DNA of 64,000 nucleotides from assembly GCF_005155025.1 (NCBI RefSeq), contig NZ_CP039731.1:2604001-2668000 (forward strand), given 5' to 3'. Made by a program: the position numbers and the translations under genes. The stretch comes from Aquitalea aquatilis (GTDB lineage: Bacteria > Pseudomonadota > Gammaproteobacteria > Burkholderiales > Chromobacteriaceae). Below the pieces are notes generated by a model that saw only the letters and a list, made by a program, of their open reading frames with translations, was not told the DNA's origin and did not search any database. Of the stretch, positions 1 to 7,354 are shown in pieces; the first letter of the stretch is position 1, and every line of letters starts with the position of its first letter.

Positions 1-35
1 TGCAGTTCAGCAAAGCTCAGTTCAGACAGATTCAT
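1..35 (-). CDS. N-terminus of possible H-NS family protein (partial, runs off left edge)
   Basis: Reading leftwards from the ATG at 33-35, the first codons give MNLSELSFAEL, which resembles the N-terminus of H-NS histone-like proteins of Betaproteobacteria (M-x-LSxLSxxEL). A GGAG ribosome binding site lies about seven bases upstream, so this ATG is preferred over the one at 45-47. Only eleven codons are visible, so the assignment is a pattern match, not a domain hit. H-NS-like proteins carried on mobile elements usually silence AT-rich DNA, which would suit this AT-rich element. Confidence 0.35.
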   Translation of the reverse strand, partial: MNLSELSFAEL

Positions 36-105
36 TTTTGTCTCCATGGTAAGTATGCTCTGCATTTCAGCAGGCGCTATCCATTAAGTCAAGAAAACTA
101 ACCAT

Positions 106-1203
106 TTAACGAATTAATTTGTGTTTCAATTGGGCTGAGCAGCCAAATGTCCTGATATTTTGTGCTGTAAGCCCCATTGCAGCCCCATCTAGGGCTATTG
201 CAGCTGCGATCTGAGTGTCTTCTTTGGCTAGGTAGGGTAAAACACGCTCAAGCAAGTAGCGGCGTTTCTGTGAGCTTCTAAGATCTATCCTGCCTAATCC
301 ACAATACTGATATTTGGCCTTGTCCCGATTGCAGTTGTAATAGCTACCTTTCCCATGCGTAATCGTCTTGATCCAGTATTGACCGATCTGATCGGCATAG
401 TAGCAATCATTCTGGACCTTGTTGCCATCGAAGATAAAAACGCAGTGTGCATGGTAGTTACATTCTTCCGCGTATTCGATTGACCATACCCACCCTAAGC
501 AGTGTTGAAAGATATTTGGCTTATGGCGATGATTCTTCCATAAAGCATGCACAGCCTGATGGAATGTAAAAATGCTACTGGTCTTTTGATACGGCTCCTT
601 CAAAGATAAATCGACACGAACAACAAGTACGCGTGGATAGCCTGCTGGCTCACAGGACTGAATAAAACGCTTTGCTGTTGCGTAATGATCGCTTTGCATT
701 GCACGCCATACAGCAACCTGTTTTTGAATGCTAGGAGCCGATGCTTCACGTTGATACTCTGCAATTGCTTGATTGAGTTGCTCAGCAACGACTTTACCAT
801 CAGCAAGTACCCTGCCAAGCTCCATAGAGCGGCATTCAAGCGCGTCAAGCTTAGTAGTAATTAACTCCACAAAAGGGTGAATAAAAACGTCAGGAAATGC
901 ATTGGTAAAGTAGTGTGACCTAGGTGTGCTGATCAGCCTGCTAGCATAGTCTATATCGTCAGGGTTAGTGGTTGTGACAGTAGCTAACGACTTTCCTTTG
1001 TTACTAATGGCAAGAATGGGTAAGTCTGCTTTAAAAAGCCATTCAGCGAGTTCAATTGTTCTACGGTATGCCAGAATGTGGCTGGCAATAGTAGGACCAG
1101 TGTGTTGCTGTAGAAGAGGGTGGTTGATTCTGCTTAAGATTAGCTCTTCCTGTGCTCCTGGTGACAGAGTGTAATTGTCTCTATTGATTGTGGACTTATT
1201 CAT
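106..1203 (-). CDS. YagK/YfjJ-domain (inovirus Gp2-like) protein
   Basis: This 365-residue protein has the C-terminal YagK/YfjJ (inovirus Gp2 family) organisation. There is a V-D-L-S strand near residue 198, then a histidine pair H251-A-H253 in a hydrophobic strand (YHAHCVFIF), then W-GKGSYYNC and a Cys-rich tail. The H-x-H strand is reminiscent of the HUH fold of rolling-circle initiators, and family members are thought to act in replication of filamentous phage or satellite DNA; that function is inference. It is AT-rich compared with the chromosome, follows a palindrome-containing intergenic region, and belongs to the same element as the integrase and AlpA genes. A paralogue lies at 1442-2842. 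Confidence 0.7.
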   Translation of the reverse strand: MNKSTINRDNYTLSPGAQEELILSRINHPLLQQHTGPTIASHILAYRRTIELAEWLFKADLPILAISNKGKSLATVTTTNPDDIDYASRLISTPRSHYFTNAFPDVFIHPFVELITTKLDALECRSMELGRVLADGKVVAEQLNQAIAEYQREASAPSIQKQVAVWRAMQSDHYATAKRFIQSCEPAGYPRVLVVRVDLSLKEPYQKTSSIFTFHQAVHALWKNHRHKPNIFQHCLGWVWSIEYAEECNYHAHCVFIFDGNKVQNDCYYADQIGQYWIKTITHGKGSYYNCNRDKAKYQYCGLGRIDLRSSQKRRYLLERVLPYLAKEDTQIAAAIALDGAAMGLTAQNIRTFGCSAQLKHKLIR

Positions 1204-1260
1204 CGCTTACACCCTTGGATTGGTTTGTTACTTCCTAATCATTAAGTTATGAATGATATT

Positions 1261-1275
1261 TATAACTAAGTTATA
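1261..1275. promoter_or_regulatory. 15-bp perfect palindrome upstream of the Gp2-like gene
   Basis: TATAACT-A-AGTTATA is a perfect palindrome about 60 bp upstream of the ATG at 1203. A further copy of AAGTTAT lies nearer the gene, around 1243-1250. The position and symmetry suit a repressor operator, but no protein can be assigned. Confidence 0.4.
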
Positions 1276-1402
1276 TATAAATACTGCAAGTAATAATAAA
1301 TGTATACCACATTGTTCTTGTGATGAGGATGTGTTTAATGTAGTGTTATTTTCCTTTCATTGGTTGAACTCTTTTTTGAAATTGCTATAAATTATTCAAT
1401 TG

Positions 1403-1416
1403 AGTATGTACATACT
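1403..1416. promoter_or_regulatory. 14-bp perfect palindrome in the 1204-1441 intergenic region
   Basis: AGTATGT-ACATACT is a perfect 14-bp palindrome 26 bp beyond the stop of the 466-residue gene. It has no T-tract, so it is more likely a protein binding site than a terminator. The rest of 1204-1441 is AT-rich and holds no recognisable gene. Confidence 0.35.
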
Positions 1417-1441
1417 TATTCCTTGGTGAGATTGTATTGTT

Positions 1442-2842
1442 TTAATATTTTAACCATGATCCAACTGTTTGTAATTTGTGTCTTTTGATGTTATTTGTTT
1501 CTAACAATACATCGGGGACGCACAGTCGAAAGTCCTGGTCAATGAGGCTGTACATCGGCAATACATTATTGCAAAACTGATCGTATTCTTGTTGATTTGG
1601 AAAATCATGAGTTCCTATTCCCATTTTTCGATAATGTGATAATTCCTCTTCGCAATTAGTCACTGTTCCCTTTCCTCTTAGGATGGTGTATTTCCAATGC
1701 TCCACTACTTCTTCAAGAATTTCACTTTCTGTTTCGTTATCTGTGCCGGTATAGAAGATCATGCAGTGATAATAAAACCCTTTCCGTTCTAGATATTGAA
1801 GGTGCCAAATGAGGCCATGAATAGTTGCAGGCAGCTTCTTGTTACGAATGGCTTTTAGTAAATCATCTAACGAGTCGGACAGGAGGCGTAGATCATTTGT
1901 ATTAAAAGGTTGGTTGGTAGTGCTGAGATCAAACCTGGATATGGTCGGTGTATGATCTGTGTTTTTGAGCATTAAATTGAATTTTGCTACGGTATCATTG
2001 TATTGCTTGTTGGGTTCATATTCCCATTCTGCAATTTTCTCTTCGTTCGCCGGCTTTCTTAGGAAAGTACGAAACTTGTCAAGCCATCGGTCAAAGTGAG
2101 TTGCTGCTAGTTCGCCATTTGACATGGTCTGATTAGGATGGCATCCAACCCATTCTTCATTGCAAAGTGTTTCACGTAAAAGAGTAAGCATCGGGTGTAG
2201 TTGCATGTATGGCATCTTTTCTTTAATGGCTTGTAAATCAATACGGTTTGATAGTGCGTTATAAGCTAATTTATACTTTTCACAGCCAATGAATTTAGCC
2301 CTGTTTTTAAATTCATCTATTTGAAAAAAATATCCATTTTCTCTGCTAAGTTGTTTTGCGATTTTTCGTAAATACTTTAGATCGTGGTAAATTTGATTAT
2401 TAATAGGAATGATAATTGTTGGTTTGTCGTTTGCAGGTGTTTTTTCGACTAAATGAGTATCCCTGGCGTAAATTGAGAAGCTATCAATAGAGGGGGTCGG
2501 GTGGGGGCGTTGATGTATGATGTTTTGCTCAGTATCGTGACTCAATTCGGGTTGGACGCTGTTGTGGATGTTGTTGGGTGTGAAAGTGTTGTTCTTCCAA
2601 GTGCTTTCTGTGAATGATGGATTTAATGGTAAGTTGATGTTATTTGGTTTGAAGTAATTTGTTATCTGTGGTGTGAAATTTCCCCAGTATTGATTGTTTG
2701 CCATGTTCATGTTCATTGTTGTTGGGAACATACCTGCTGAATTGTTGAAAGGCATTGTGTACGGGGTGGTGTTAATTGAAATTTTATTTTGCTGGGTGTT
2801 ATTTACGTTGCCTTTGTGATGTGGACCTTTCATGTATTGCAC
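1442..2842 (-). CDS. Second YagK/YfjJ-like protein with Asn-rich N-terminus
   Basis: This 466-residue protein is a divergent relative of the 106-1203 product. Residues 300-466 match it in pattern: SRFDLS near 302, WHLQYLERKGFYYHCMIFY near 346-364, GKGTVTNC, and a closing VLPMY. The H-A-H pair of the relative is reduced here to Y358-H359, so the putative HUH-type site is incomplete. The first 120 residues are low complexity (Asn, Thr, Pro, Met). Same strand and same AT-rich composition as its neighbours suggest one transcription unit from the AlpA gene onward. A role in element replication is inferred only from family and context. Confidence 0.6.
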   Translation of the reverse strand: MQYMKGPHHKGNVNNTQQNKISINTTPYTMPFNNSAGMFPTTMNMNMANNQYWGNFTPQITNYFKPNNINLPLNPSFTESTWKNNTFTPNNIHNSVQPELSHDTEQNIIHQRPHPTPSIDSFSIYARDTHLVEKTPANDKPTIIIPINNQIYHDLKYLRKIAKQLSRENGYFFQIDEFKNRAKFIGCEKYKLAYNALSNRIDLQAIKEKMPYMQLHPMLTLLRETLCNEEWVGCHPNQTMSNGELAATHFDRWLDKFRTFLRKPANEEKIAEWEYEPNKQYNDTVAKFNLMLKNTDHTPTISRFDLSTTNQPFNTNDLRLLSDSLDDLLKAIRNKKLPATIHGLIWHLQYLERKGFYYHCMIFYTGTDNETESEILEEVVEHWKYTILRGKGTVTNCEEELSHYRKMGIGTHDFPNQQEYDQFCNNVLPMYSLIDQDFRLCVPDVLLETNNIKRHKLQTVGSWLKY

Positions 2843-2932
2843 GGTAAATTCCTTTTTGGTTTGGTGAAGTGTTGCTAACCCTCAATCAGTGCTTGTTCTA
2901 TTGCCTTGACGGTGTTTTGTTGATTGTTACAA

Positions 2933-2988
2933 CCCTGCTATTCTTGCTATTCCTGCTACAAATAGCAGGAATAGCAAGAATAGCAGGG
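2933..2988. repeat. Perfect 26-bp inverted repeat with 4-base loop
   Basis: The left arm 2933-2958 and right arm 2963-2988 are exactly complementary and enclose the loop CAAA. Each arm is itself built of near-identical units (CTGCTATTC, TTGCTATTC, CTGCTA). It sits between the ATPase gene (stop at 3023) and the 466-residue gene (start 2842), both read leftwards. No T-tract follows on the minus strand, so a simple intrinsic terminator is unlikely. An RNA processing hairpin, iteron-like or replication structure is possible. Confidence 0.85.
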
Positions 2989-3022
2989 TATACTTTTCGT
3001 AGTTGCTACGGTTTAAAGTACT

Positions 3023-4477
3023 TTACGGTAAGATGATTGGTTCTATGTACATGGTTTTCCCATACATGAATTTGCGAAGTCTTCCTTGTTGTATTAAATA
3101 GTCCGTGGCCTTATTTCTTTCAGTTTTGTCTCTTGAAATGCCTCGTCCGTATTGAAGAATTCGATTGAATGGAATGCAATTTTTATTCAAATTTCTACAT
3201 TCGGACAAGATGAAATTTATTAAATTTTCAGCATATTGCTCTAAGGGGGTGCTGATGGGGTTTGTCGAAAATATTCCAAGAAATTCATCAGCGAACCAAC
3301 TGCAAATTTTCTCAGCCCTATTTAATGTGCTTAGGCATATCTCCCCAGTTGACTGATCAAATATGTGAAGAAGCGCAGCAATCCTGGCGACATTGTCAGG
3401 CCACTTTGCGGCGTATTCATGGTGGTGTTCAAAGTAACCACCTGGTTCACATGCACGATTTACGTCCTCTATAATTTGATGCCAACGCTCAGAAGCTTTT
3501 TTTGAGAAATTCAAGCACTCTCTTTCTGAAGTACTGTTATTGCCATCAAATGTTTTATCAAGGAGCTTATTTGTGAATGAGTAAAAGATATTTAATTTCT
3601 CTTCTTTGTACTCTGCTGTTGATGATGGTTTTTTCTTCTCTGTAATTTCCATGAATAGGGTTCTTGCATCAAATCCTATTTCCTTTGCGTTTTTTCCATT
3701 TCCCGATCTGAATTGATCAAATTGCGCTTTGTTTGTCAGTGCTGTAAGGGAGAGTCGATATTCGTTAAGATTGACGTTCTCGGTGTTGTGTCGTATTTTT
3801 CTAATACTTTCACTTCCCCATCCTTTTAGTAGTAGTGTTGGGTTTTTGAATTCTTTGCTGTTAAGTATTTCGGCAGCCTCCGCTGATATTAGCGTAAATG
3901 TTTTGGGGTTGTTATTAAGTTCCTTGATAAGTCCAGCGTTGGAGTAGTCACTGGCTGCGATGGATTTTTTCCTTGGTAGTTTTGGTTTATTTTTTTGGTG
4001 TTCTTTTATTTGGTTGCTAATTTTTTCATCGGCAGTTTTAGTAATTTCTCCTATTAAGTCTTTGCTTATGGCATCCCAGATGACTAGATCTGCATTGTAT
4101 TCTTCAAGTTCATTTTTATATTTATCATCCAATTTTTGTTCATATTCAAAAATTGACTTGAATAGTATTTCAACGGCCGTAGTTTTCCCTATTCCGGATT
4201 CTCCTATTCCGATGATGGATAGAGTTATGGGTCTTATAAAGCCAGGTGTCGGGCTGACGTCATAAAGCCCTTGGGCCGAAGTGCACATTGCTGCCAGAAT
4301 TATGTGAGCAAGTAACCCTTTACTGATGCCTGTGTTCTGATGTGCTTCGTCAACTGTATTTTCAGATATGAGGGGTAGAGATTCGAATGGAAATGATTTT
4401 TCTCCCATTGTATAATTTTTGACAAGTTCTTTAATGTCGATTTTGAACTCGTATGGGGGGTAATAATTAGTTTCCAT
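3023..4477 (-). CDS. DUF3987/YfjI-family ATPase (helicase/primase-associated)
   Basis: This 484-residue protein has a Walker A motif GESGIGKT at residues 92-99 inside the arrangement typical of DUF3987/YfjI proteins of integrative elements (AHIILAAM before it, WGSESIRKIR and LSLTALT after it). Such proteins replace or assist helicase-primase functions in satellites and integrated plasmids; the exact activity here is unproven. Its start overlaps the end of the AlpA gene by 11 bases, so translation is probably coupled. Upstream is the regulator, downstream the long inverted repeat. Composition is clearly more AT-rich than the host genes to the right. Confidence 0.75.
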   Translation of the reverse strand: METNYYPPYEFKIDIKELVKNYTMGEKSFPFESLPLISENTVDEAHQNTGISKGLLAHIILAAMCTSAQGLYDVSPTPGFIRPITLSIIGIGESGIGKTTAVEILFKSIFEYEQKLDDKYKNELEEYNADLVIWDAISKDLIGEITKTADEKISNQIKEHQKNKPKLPRKKSIAASDYSNAGLIKELNNNPKTFTLISAEAAEILNSKEFKNPTLLLKGWGSESIRKIRHNTENVNLNEYRLSLTALTNKAQFDQFRSGNGKNAKEIGFDARTLFMEITEKKKPSSTAEYKEEKLNIFYSFTNKLLDKTFDGNNSTSERECLNFSKKASERWHQIIEDVNRACEPGGYFEHHHEYAAKWPDNVARIAALLHIFDQSTGEICLSTLNRAEKICSWFADEFLGIFSTNPISTPLEQYAENLINFILSECRNLNKNCIPFNRILQYGRGISRDKTERNKATDYLIQQGRLRKFMYGKTMYIEPIILP

Positions 4478-4709
4478 TCACGTTCTCCACTGTATGAAAA
4501 CATTTCGATGTTTCTAAAATCCATTGTTCAATATCGCCTTCTAACCAGCCAATTGCTCTTTCTCCAAGCTTGAATGATTTTGGAAATGATTTGTCGTAAT
4601 AGATGCTCTTTGGGCTAATTTTGTTATATATCGAGGATCGACTTAATCCTGTTACTGCAATTACATCTTTTATTCGCAGAATTTGTACTGGGGAATTTTG
4701 ATTAGACAT
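4467..4709 (-). CDS. alpA: AlpA-family transcriptional regulator
   Basis: This 80-residue protein has the AlpA/MerR-like winged helix-turn-helix layout: ILRIKDVIAVTGLSRSSIYNKI, then FPKSFKLGERAIGWLEGDIEQWI. AlpA proteins activate excision and integrase genes of P4-like and other elements. A strong ribosome binding site (GGGGGTGA) for its ATG lies inside the last codons of the preceding gene, and its stop overlaps the following ATPase gene, so the three form a coupled cascade. Identification is secure at family level; the target promoter is not visible. Confidence 0.85.
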   Translation of the reverse strand: MSNQNSPVQILRIKDVIAVTGLSRSSIYNKISPKSIYYDKSFPKSFKLGERAIGWLEGDIEQWILETSKCFHTVENVNGN

Positions 4710-5298
4710 GACTCACCCCCATGCGTGACGAGGTTGATATGTCGATTTGAAATGGTATTAAGGCTAAGTAATAAAGCCAGATGAGAAGCGTGGAAATAGC
4801 ATGGCATAAATAGCCATTGCTGGAGTGTGCTATTGATTTACTAGAGGAGTTTACTGCGGTGTTACTGGAAAAGCTGAGGTAATGCGGAAGAGAGGTACGG
4901 TAGACGATACGTCGATCAGATGTGTCTGACGCAGCGGGGCCTCCGTCGGAGTCGGATGAACCTGATGGTTTTGCACGCTTGGTAGAGCTACGACGGGTAC
5001 TGCGCTGAGCACGGTGCGTACCAATACGCTTCACACTCAACGAAATGCGAGAACAGAGATTTACGGCCTGCTGGCGGTTTTTTATAAAACTAACAATAGG
5101 TTCTAGAACTTTTTTTGCTTTTTGGATGTGATTTAGAACTTGATTGAAAATTTCCTTTACTGCTTCCGATGCGGTAGGCCCGGAATCTGTTTCTACGGCT
5201 TGGACCGCTTGCCGCCTACCTTCCATTGAGTCGGCGAATGTGTTGCAAACATAGGTGATGTCCGGCGTTAAAAGCTCGCTTGTAGCTGTGAGATCCAT
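4702..5298 (-). CDS. Unrecognised Ser/Arg-rich protein of the mobile element
   Basis: I do not recognise this 198-residue protein. Residues 40-95 look helical (SEAVKEIFNQVLNHIQKAKK). A basic Ser/Arg/Lys stretch and a Ser/Asp stretch (GSSDSDGGPAASDTSD) follow near 95-130, then a hydrophobic segment near 165-183 (LLIWLYYLALIPF). It is supported as a real gene by an AGGAG site six bases before its ATG and by its 8-base overlap with alpA, whose ribosome binding site it contains. It is probably the first gene of the alpA-ATPase unit. The C-terminal part may simply be tolerated read-through into the regulator's leader. Confidence 0.5.
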   Translation of the reverse strand: MDLTATSELLTPDITYVCNTFADSMEGRRQAVQAVETDSGPTASEAVKEIFNQVLNHIQKAKKVLEPIVSFIKNRQQAVNLCSRISLSVKRIGTHRAQRSTRRSSTKRAKPSGSSDSDGGPAASDTSDRRIVYRTSLPHYLSFSSNTAVNSSSKSIAHSSNGYLCHAISTLLIWLYYLALIPFQIDISTSSRMGVSHV

Positions 5299-5503
5299 GC
5301 TTACTCCTGTTTGGTTAAAGTAAAAATCACCAGTTAAGCTGGCTTTTTTACAATACTCTGCACTTTGTTGGTTTGAAAGTCACACAACCAATTTTTTTGC
5401 TTTTGCCACAGTGTTTTTCCTAATTTATTATCTATGTTATTGTTTTTTAATTGAAACTTATGTTCTGCCTTTATGAGCCACCATGTGGCTGAGTGTTGCG
5501 AAG

Positions 5504-6700
5504 TTATCTTCCTGTGATGAATGAGGCCCATGCGTCCATCATGGGGCGTCGCTGCTCAAGCAGGTCAGTACGGTGATAGGCTGCTTCGACTTTGTTTTCC
5601 ACGGTATGTGCTAGTGCGCGTTCTGCCAGATCCCGCGCAAAGCCGTTCTCACTGCACCAGTCGCGGAAGCTCGAACGAAATCCGTGAGCGGTTGCAACCC
5701 GCCCCTCCACATCACTGATAGCGCGTACGCGCCGCAGGTATGCCGTGAGAACCATGTCTGACAAGACAACTGCATCTCGAGGTGAGGGAAAGACCAGTTC
5801 TCGATGTAGTCCCATCTGGCGACGAAGAATTTCAATGGCGACATCACTCAATGGAACGCGGTGCTGAACTTTTGCTTTCATGCGATCTGGAGGAATGACC
5901 CAGACCTTAGCTTTCAGGTCGACTTCACTCCAGGTCATCCCGCGCACTTCGCCCGAGCGTGCTGCGGTCAGAATCAGGAACAGAAGGGTAGAGCGTGTGA
6001 TGTCATAGGTTTTTCGTGCCTTGAAATGATCGACATAAAACTGGGGAAGATCTTGCCAAGGCATGGCGGGCTGGCGCTGAGTGCGAACAGATTTACCTGG
6101 TTGCTGTGGAAGCAGGTGTACGACGACATCCACTGGATTGGCCTGGTTATGACCATGAGCCCATCCCCAGGCCATAACAGCATGGAGACGCTGCTTTACG
6201 CGGCTTGCAGTTTCCGCTTTTTCGAGCCAGATAGGACGTAAAACGTCAGCGATATGGCGTGGCTCAATTGTGTTGAGCGGCATGGAACCAATAGTTGGAA
6301 ATGCAAATTTTTCCAGCGTGCTTATCCATTGCACGGCGTGTTTGGCATTTTTCCAGCCAGGCTTGAGATCACCATGTAAAAGTTCAGCGGCTTCGTGGAA
6401 TGTTGGTGTGGGCTGTACTTGCGGCAGTGGTTCTTCTGCCGCAAGTGGGTCTACGCCTTGGGCAAGCAGCACGCGTAACTCCTGAGCAACTTTGCCAGCT
6501 TCCGCAATGCCGACCTCGGGGTAGGGGCCAAGTCCTTTGTTGCGGCGTTTGTGGGTAGTCGGGCTGACGTAGCGGAAAACCCACTTCCCTCGTCCCTTGG
6601 TCTCAGACGGGTGGAGGGTCAGCCCTGTAACTCCGCCATGAGGGAGGTTTTTGTCACCGGGTTTGATTGCGCGCGCTTTGGTATCAGTAAGGACGGCCAT
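5504..6700 (-). CDS. int: Tyrosine integrase (P4-like)
   Basis: This 398-residue integrase has an arm-binding DUF4102-type domain (residues 1-95), a core-binding domain (about 100-200) and a catalytic domain. The active-site set is complete: R248 (ARSGE), H339-G-F-R342, H365 and nucleophile Y375 (AAYHRTD). It points away from the tRNA-like 3' end at about 6871-6883, the usual arrangement for integrases that use tRNA genes. Its GC-rich coding sequence contrasts with the AT-rich genes beside it, so the element looks mosaic. No excisionase other than AlpA is visible. Confidence 0.93.
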   Translation of the reverse strand: MAVLTDTKARAIKPGDKNLPHGGVTGLTLHPSETKGRGKWVFRYVSPTTHKRRNKGLGPYPEVGIAEAGKVAQELRVLLAQGVDPLAAEEPLPQVQPTPTFHEAAELLHGDLKPGWKNAKHAVQWISTLEKFAFPTIGSMPLNTIEPRHIADVLRPIWLEKAETASRVKQRLHAVMAWGWAHGHNQANPVDVVVHLLPQQPGKSVRTQRQPAMPWQDLPQFYVDHFKARKTYDITRSTLLFLILTAARSGEVRGMTWSEVDLKAKVWVIPPDRMKAKVQHRVPLSDVAIEILRRQMGLHRELVFPSPRDAVVLSDMVLTAYLRRVRAISDVEGRVATAHGFRSSFRDWCSENGFARDLAERALAHTVENKVEAAYHRTDLLEQRRPMMDAWASFITGR

Positions 6701-6870
6701 GAGCAGTTCCTGCAGATGTGGTATGCCAGTTAGTATGCCATTTATTCGCGCTGCTACGAGATGTCGTTGGACACTAAAAGACTTTATATTCTCGTAGTGT
6801 TATGATTTTACTAGGTTAAATGGCTATCTTTGAGTCGTGTTGGATGATATTCAAGCGGTCCCCCTCTCCG

Positions 6871-6883
6871 CCAGATTCAAAAA
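6871..6883 (+). other. Probable attachment site: 3' end of a tRNA-Ser gene
   Basis: The sequence CCCCTCTCCGCCA has the acceptor-stem 3' strand, discriminator G and CCA expected of tRNA-Ser genes that begin GGAGAGG. Upstream bases do not fold into a full tRNA, so this is a fragment, not a gene. It lies between the integrase and a tRNA-type terminator, which fits an attR duplicated when the element inserted. The intact tRNA would then lie beyond the left edge of the window. Confidence 0.5.
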
Positions 6884-6886
6884 AAG

Positions 6887-6917
6887 CCCGCTTTTGCGGG
6901 CTTTTTTGCGTCCGATC
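6887..6917 (+). terminator. Intrinsic terminator behind the tRNA 3' fragment
   Basis: The hairpin AAAGCCCGC-TTTT-GCGGGCTTT is followed by a T-run and preceded by an A-run. It is read rightwards and is probably the original terminator of the interrupted tRNA gene. Confidence 0.85.
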
Positions 6918-6919
6918 CG

Positions 6920-7240
6920 GGCATTTCGCTACATTATTGGCAGCCTAGTCATCATCCATGCTGGTGTGTTTCAAGCAGTAAACCGCAGTCCGATTGATCC
7001 CTCGTTCCAGCTAACCGCTTTCCATGCATTAACGTCAGTTGCGGTAGCCTTGTCGCCGTTGTGAATGGTAGCTGGCAACACCCCGGCTATTTGTCACTAT
7101 CTGTGCTTGCGTGTCGTCCGTGCGCAAAAATCACGGTGGATTGAGCACGCCCTTCATCGCTGCTTTTCCTGCCATGGTGGAGGAGTGCTCAGTCCTGCTA
7201 TGGCTGTCTTGCTGGTGTCGGTGGTCTGCAGTTTTTACAT
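6920..7240. other. Intergenic stretch without a supported gene
   Basis: Between the element end and the iron-uptake promoter there are only short open frames (6837-7064 and 7065-7265 on the plus strand) with no recognisable product and no good ribosome binding sites. I see nothing else here. Confidence 0.5.
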
Positions 7241-7249
7241 AGAACCCAA

Positions 7250-7298
7250 TTGCAAAAGAGAATGATTTGCATATAGAATGCGAAAAATTATCATTCTC
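7250..7298 (+). promoter_or_regulatory. Promoter with Fur-box-like inverted repeat
   Basis: A sigma-70-like promoter (TTGCAA at 7250, TATAGA at 7272, 16-base spacer) is overlapped by GAGAATGAT at 7258-7266. The exact reverse complement ATCATTCTC lies at 7290-7298. The right site, read as GAGAATGATAAT, matches most of the Fur consensus GATAATGATAATCATTATC. The ftrA ATG follows 57 bases later, so iron repression of the operon is expected. Confidence 0.75.
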
Positions 7299-7354
7299 TT
7301 GCAGCCATTCCGCATCCTGTCTGTGGTCATGCTGCTCAAATAAAAGGGTATCTC

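Noticed and set aside
5334-5531. 65-residue minus-strand frame between integrase and the 198-residue gene
   Set aside because: Overlaps the integrase end by 28 bases out of frame, lies in the alpA-unit promoter region and has no recognisable feature; it could still be real but is not supported.
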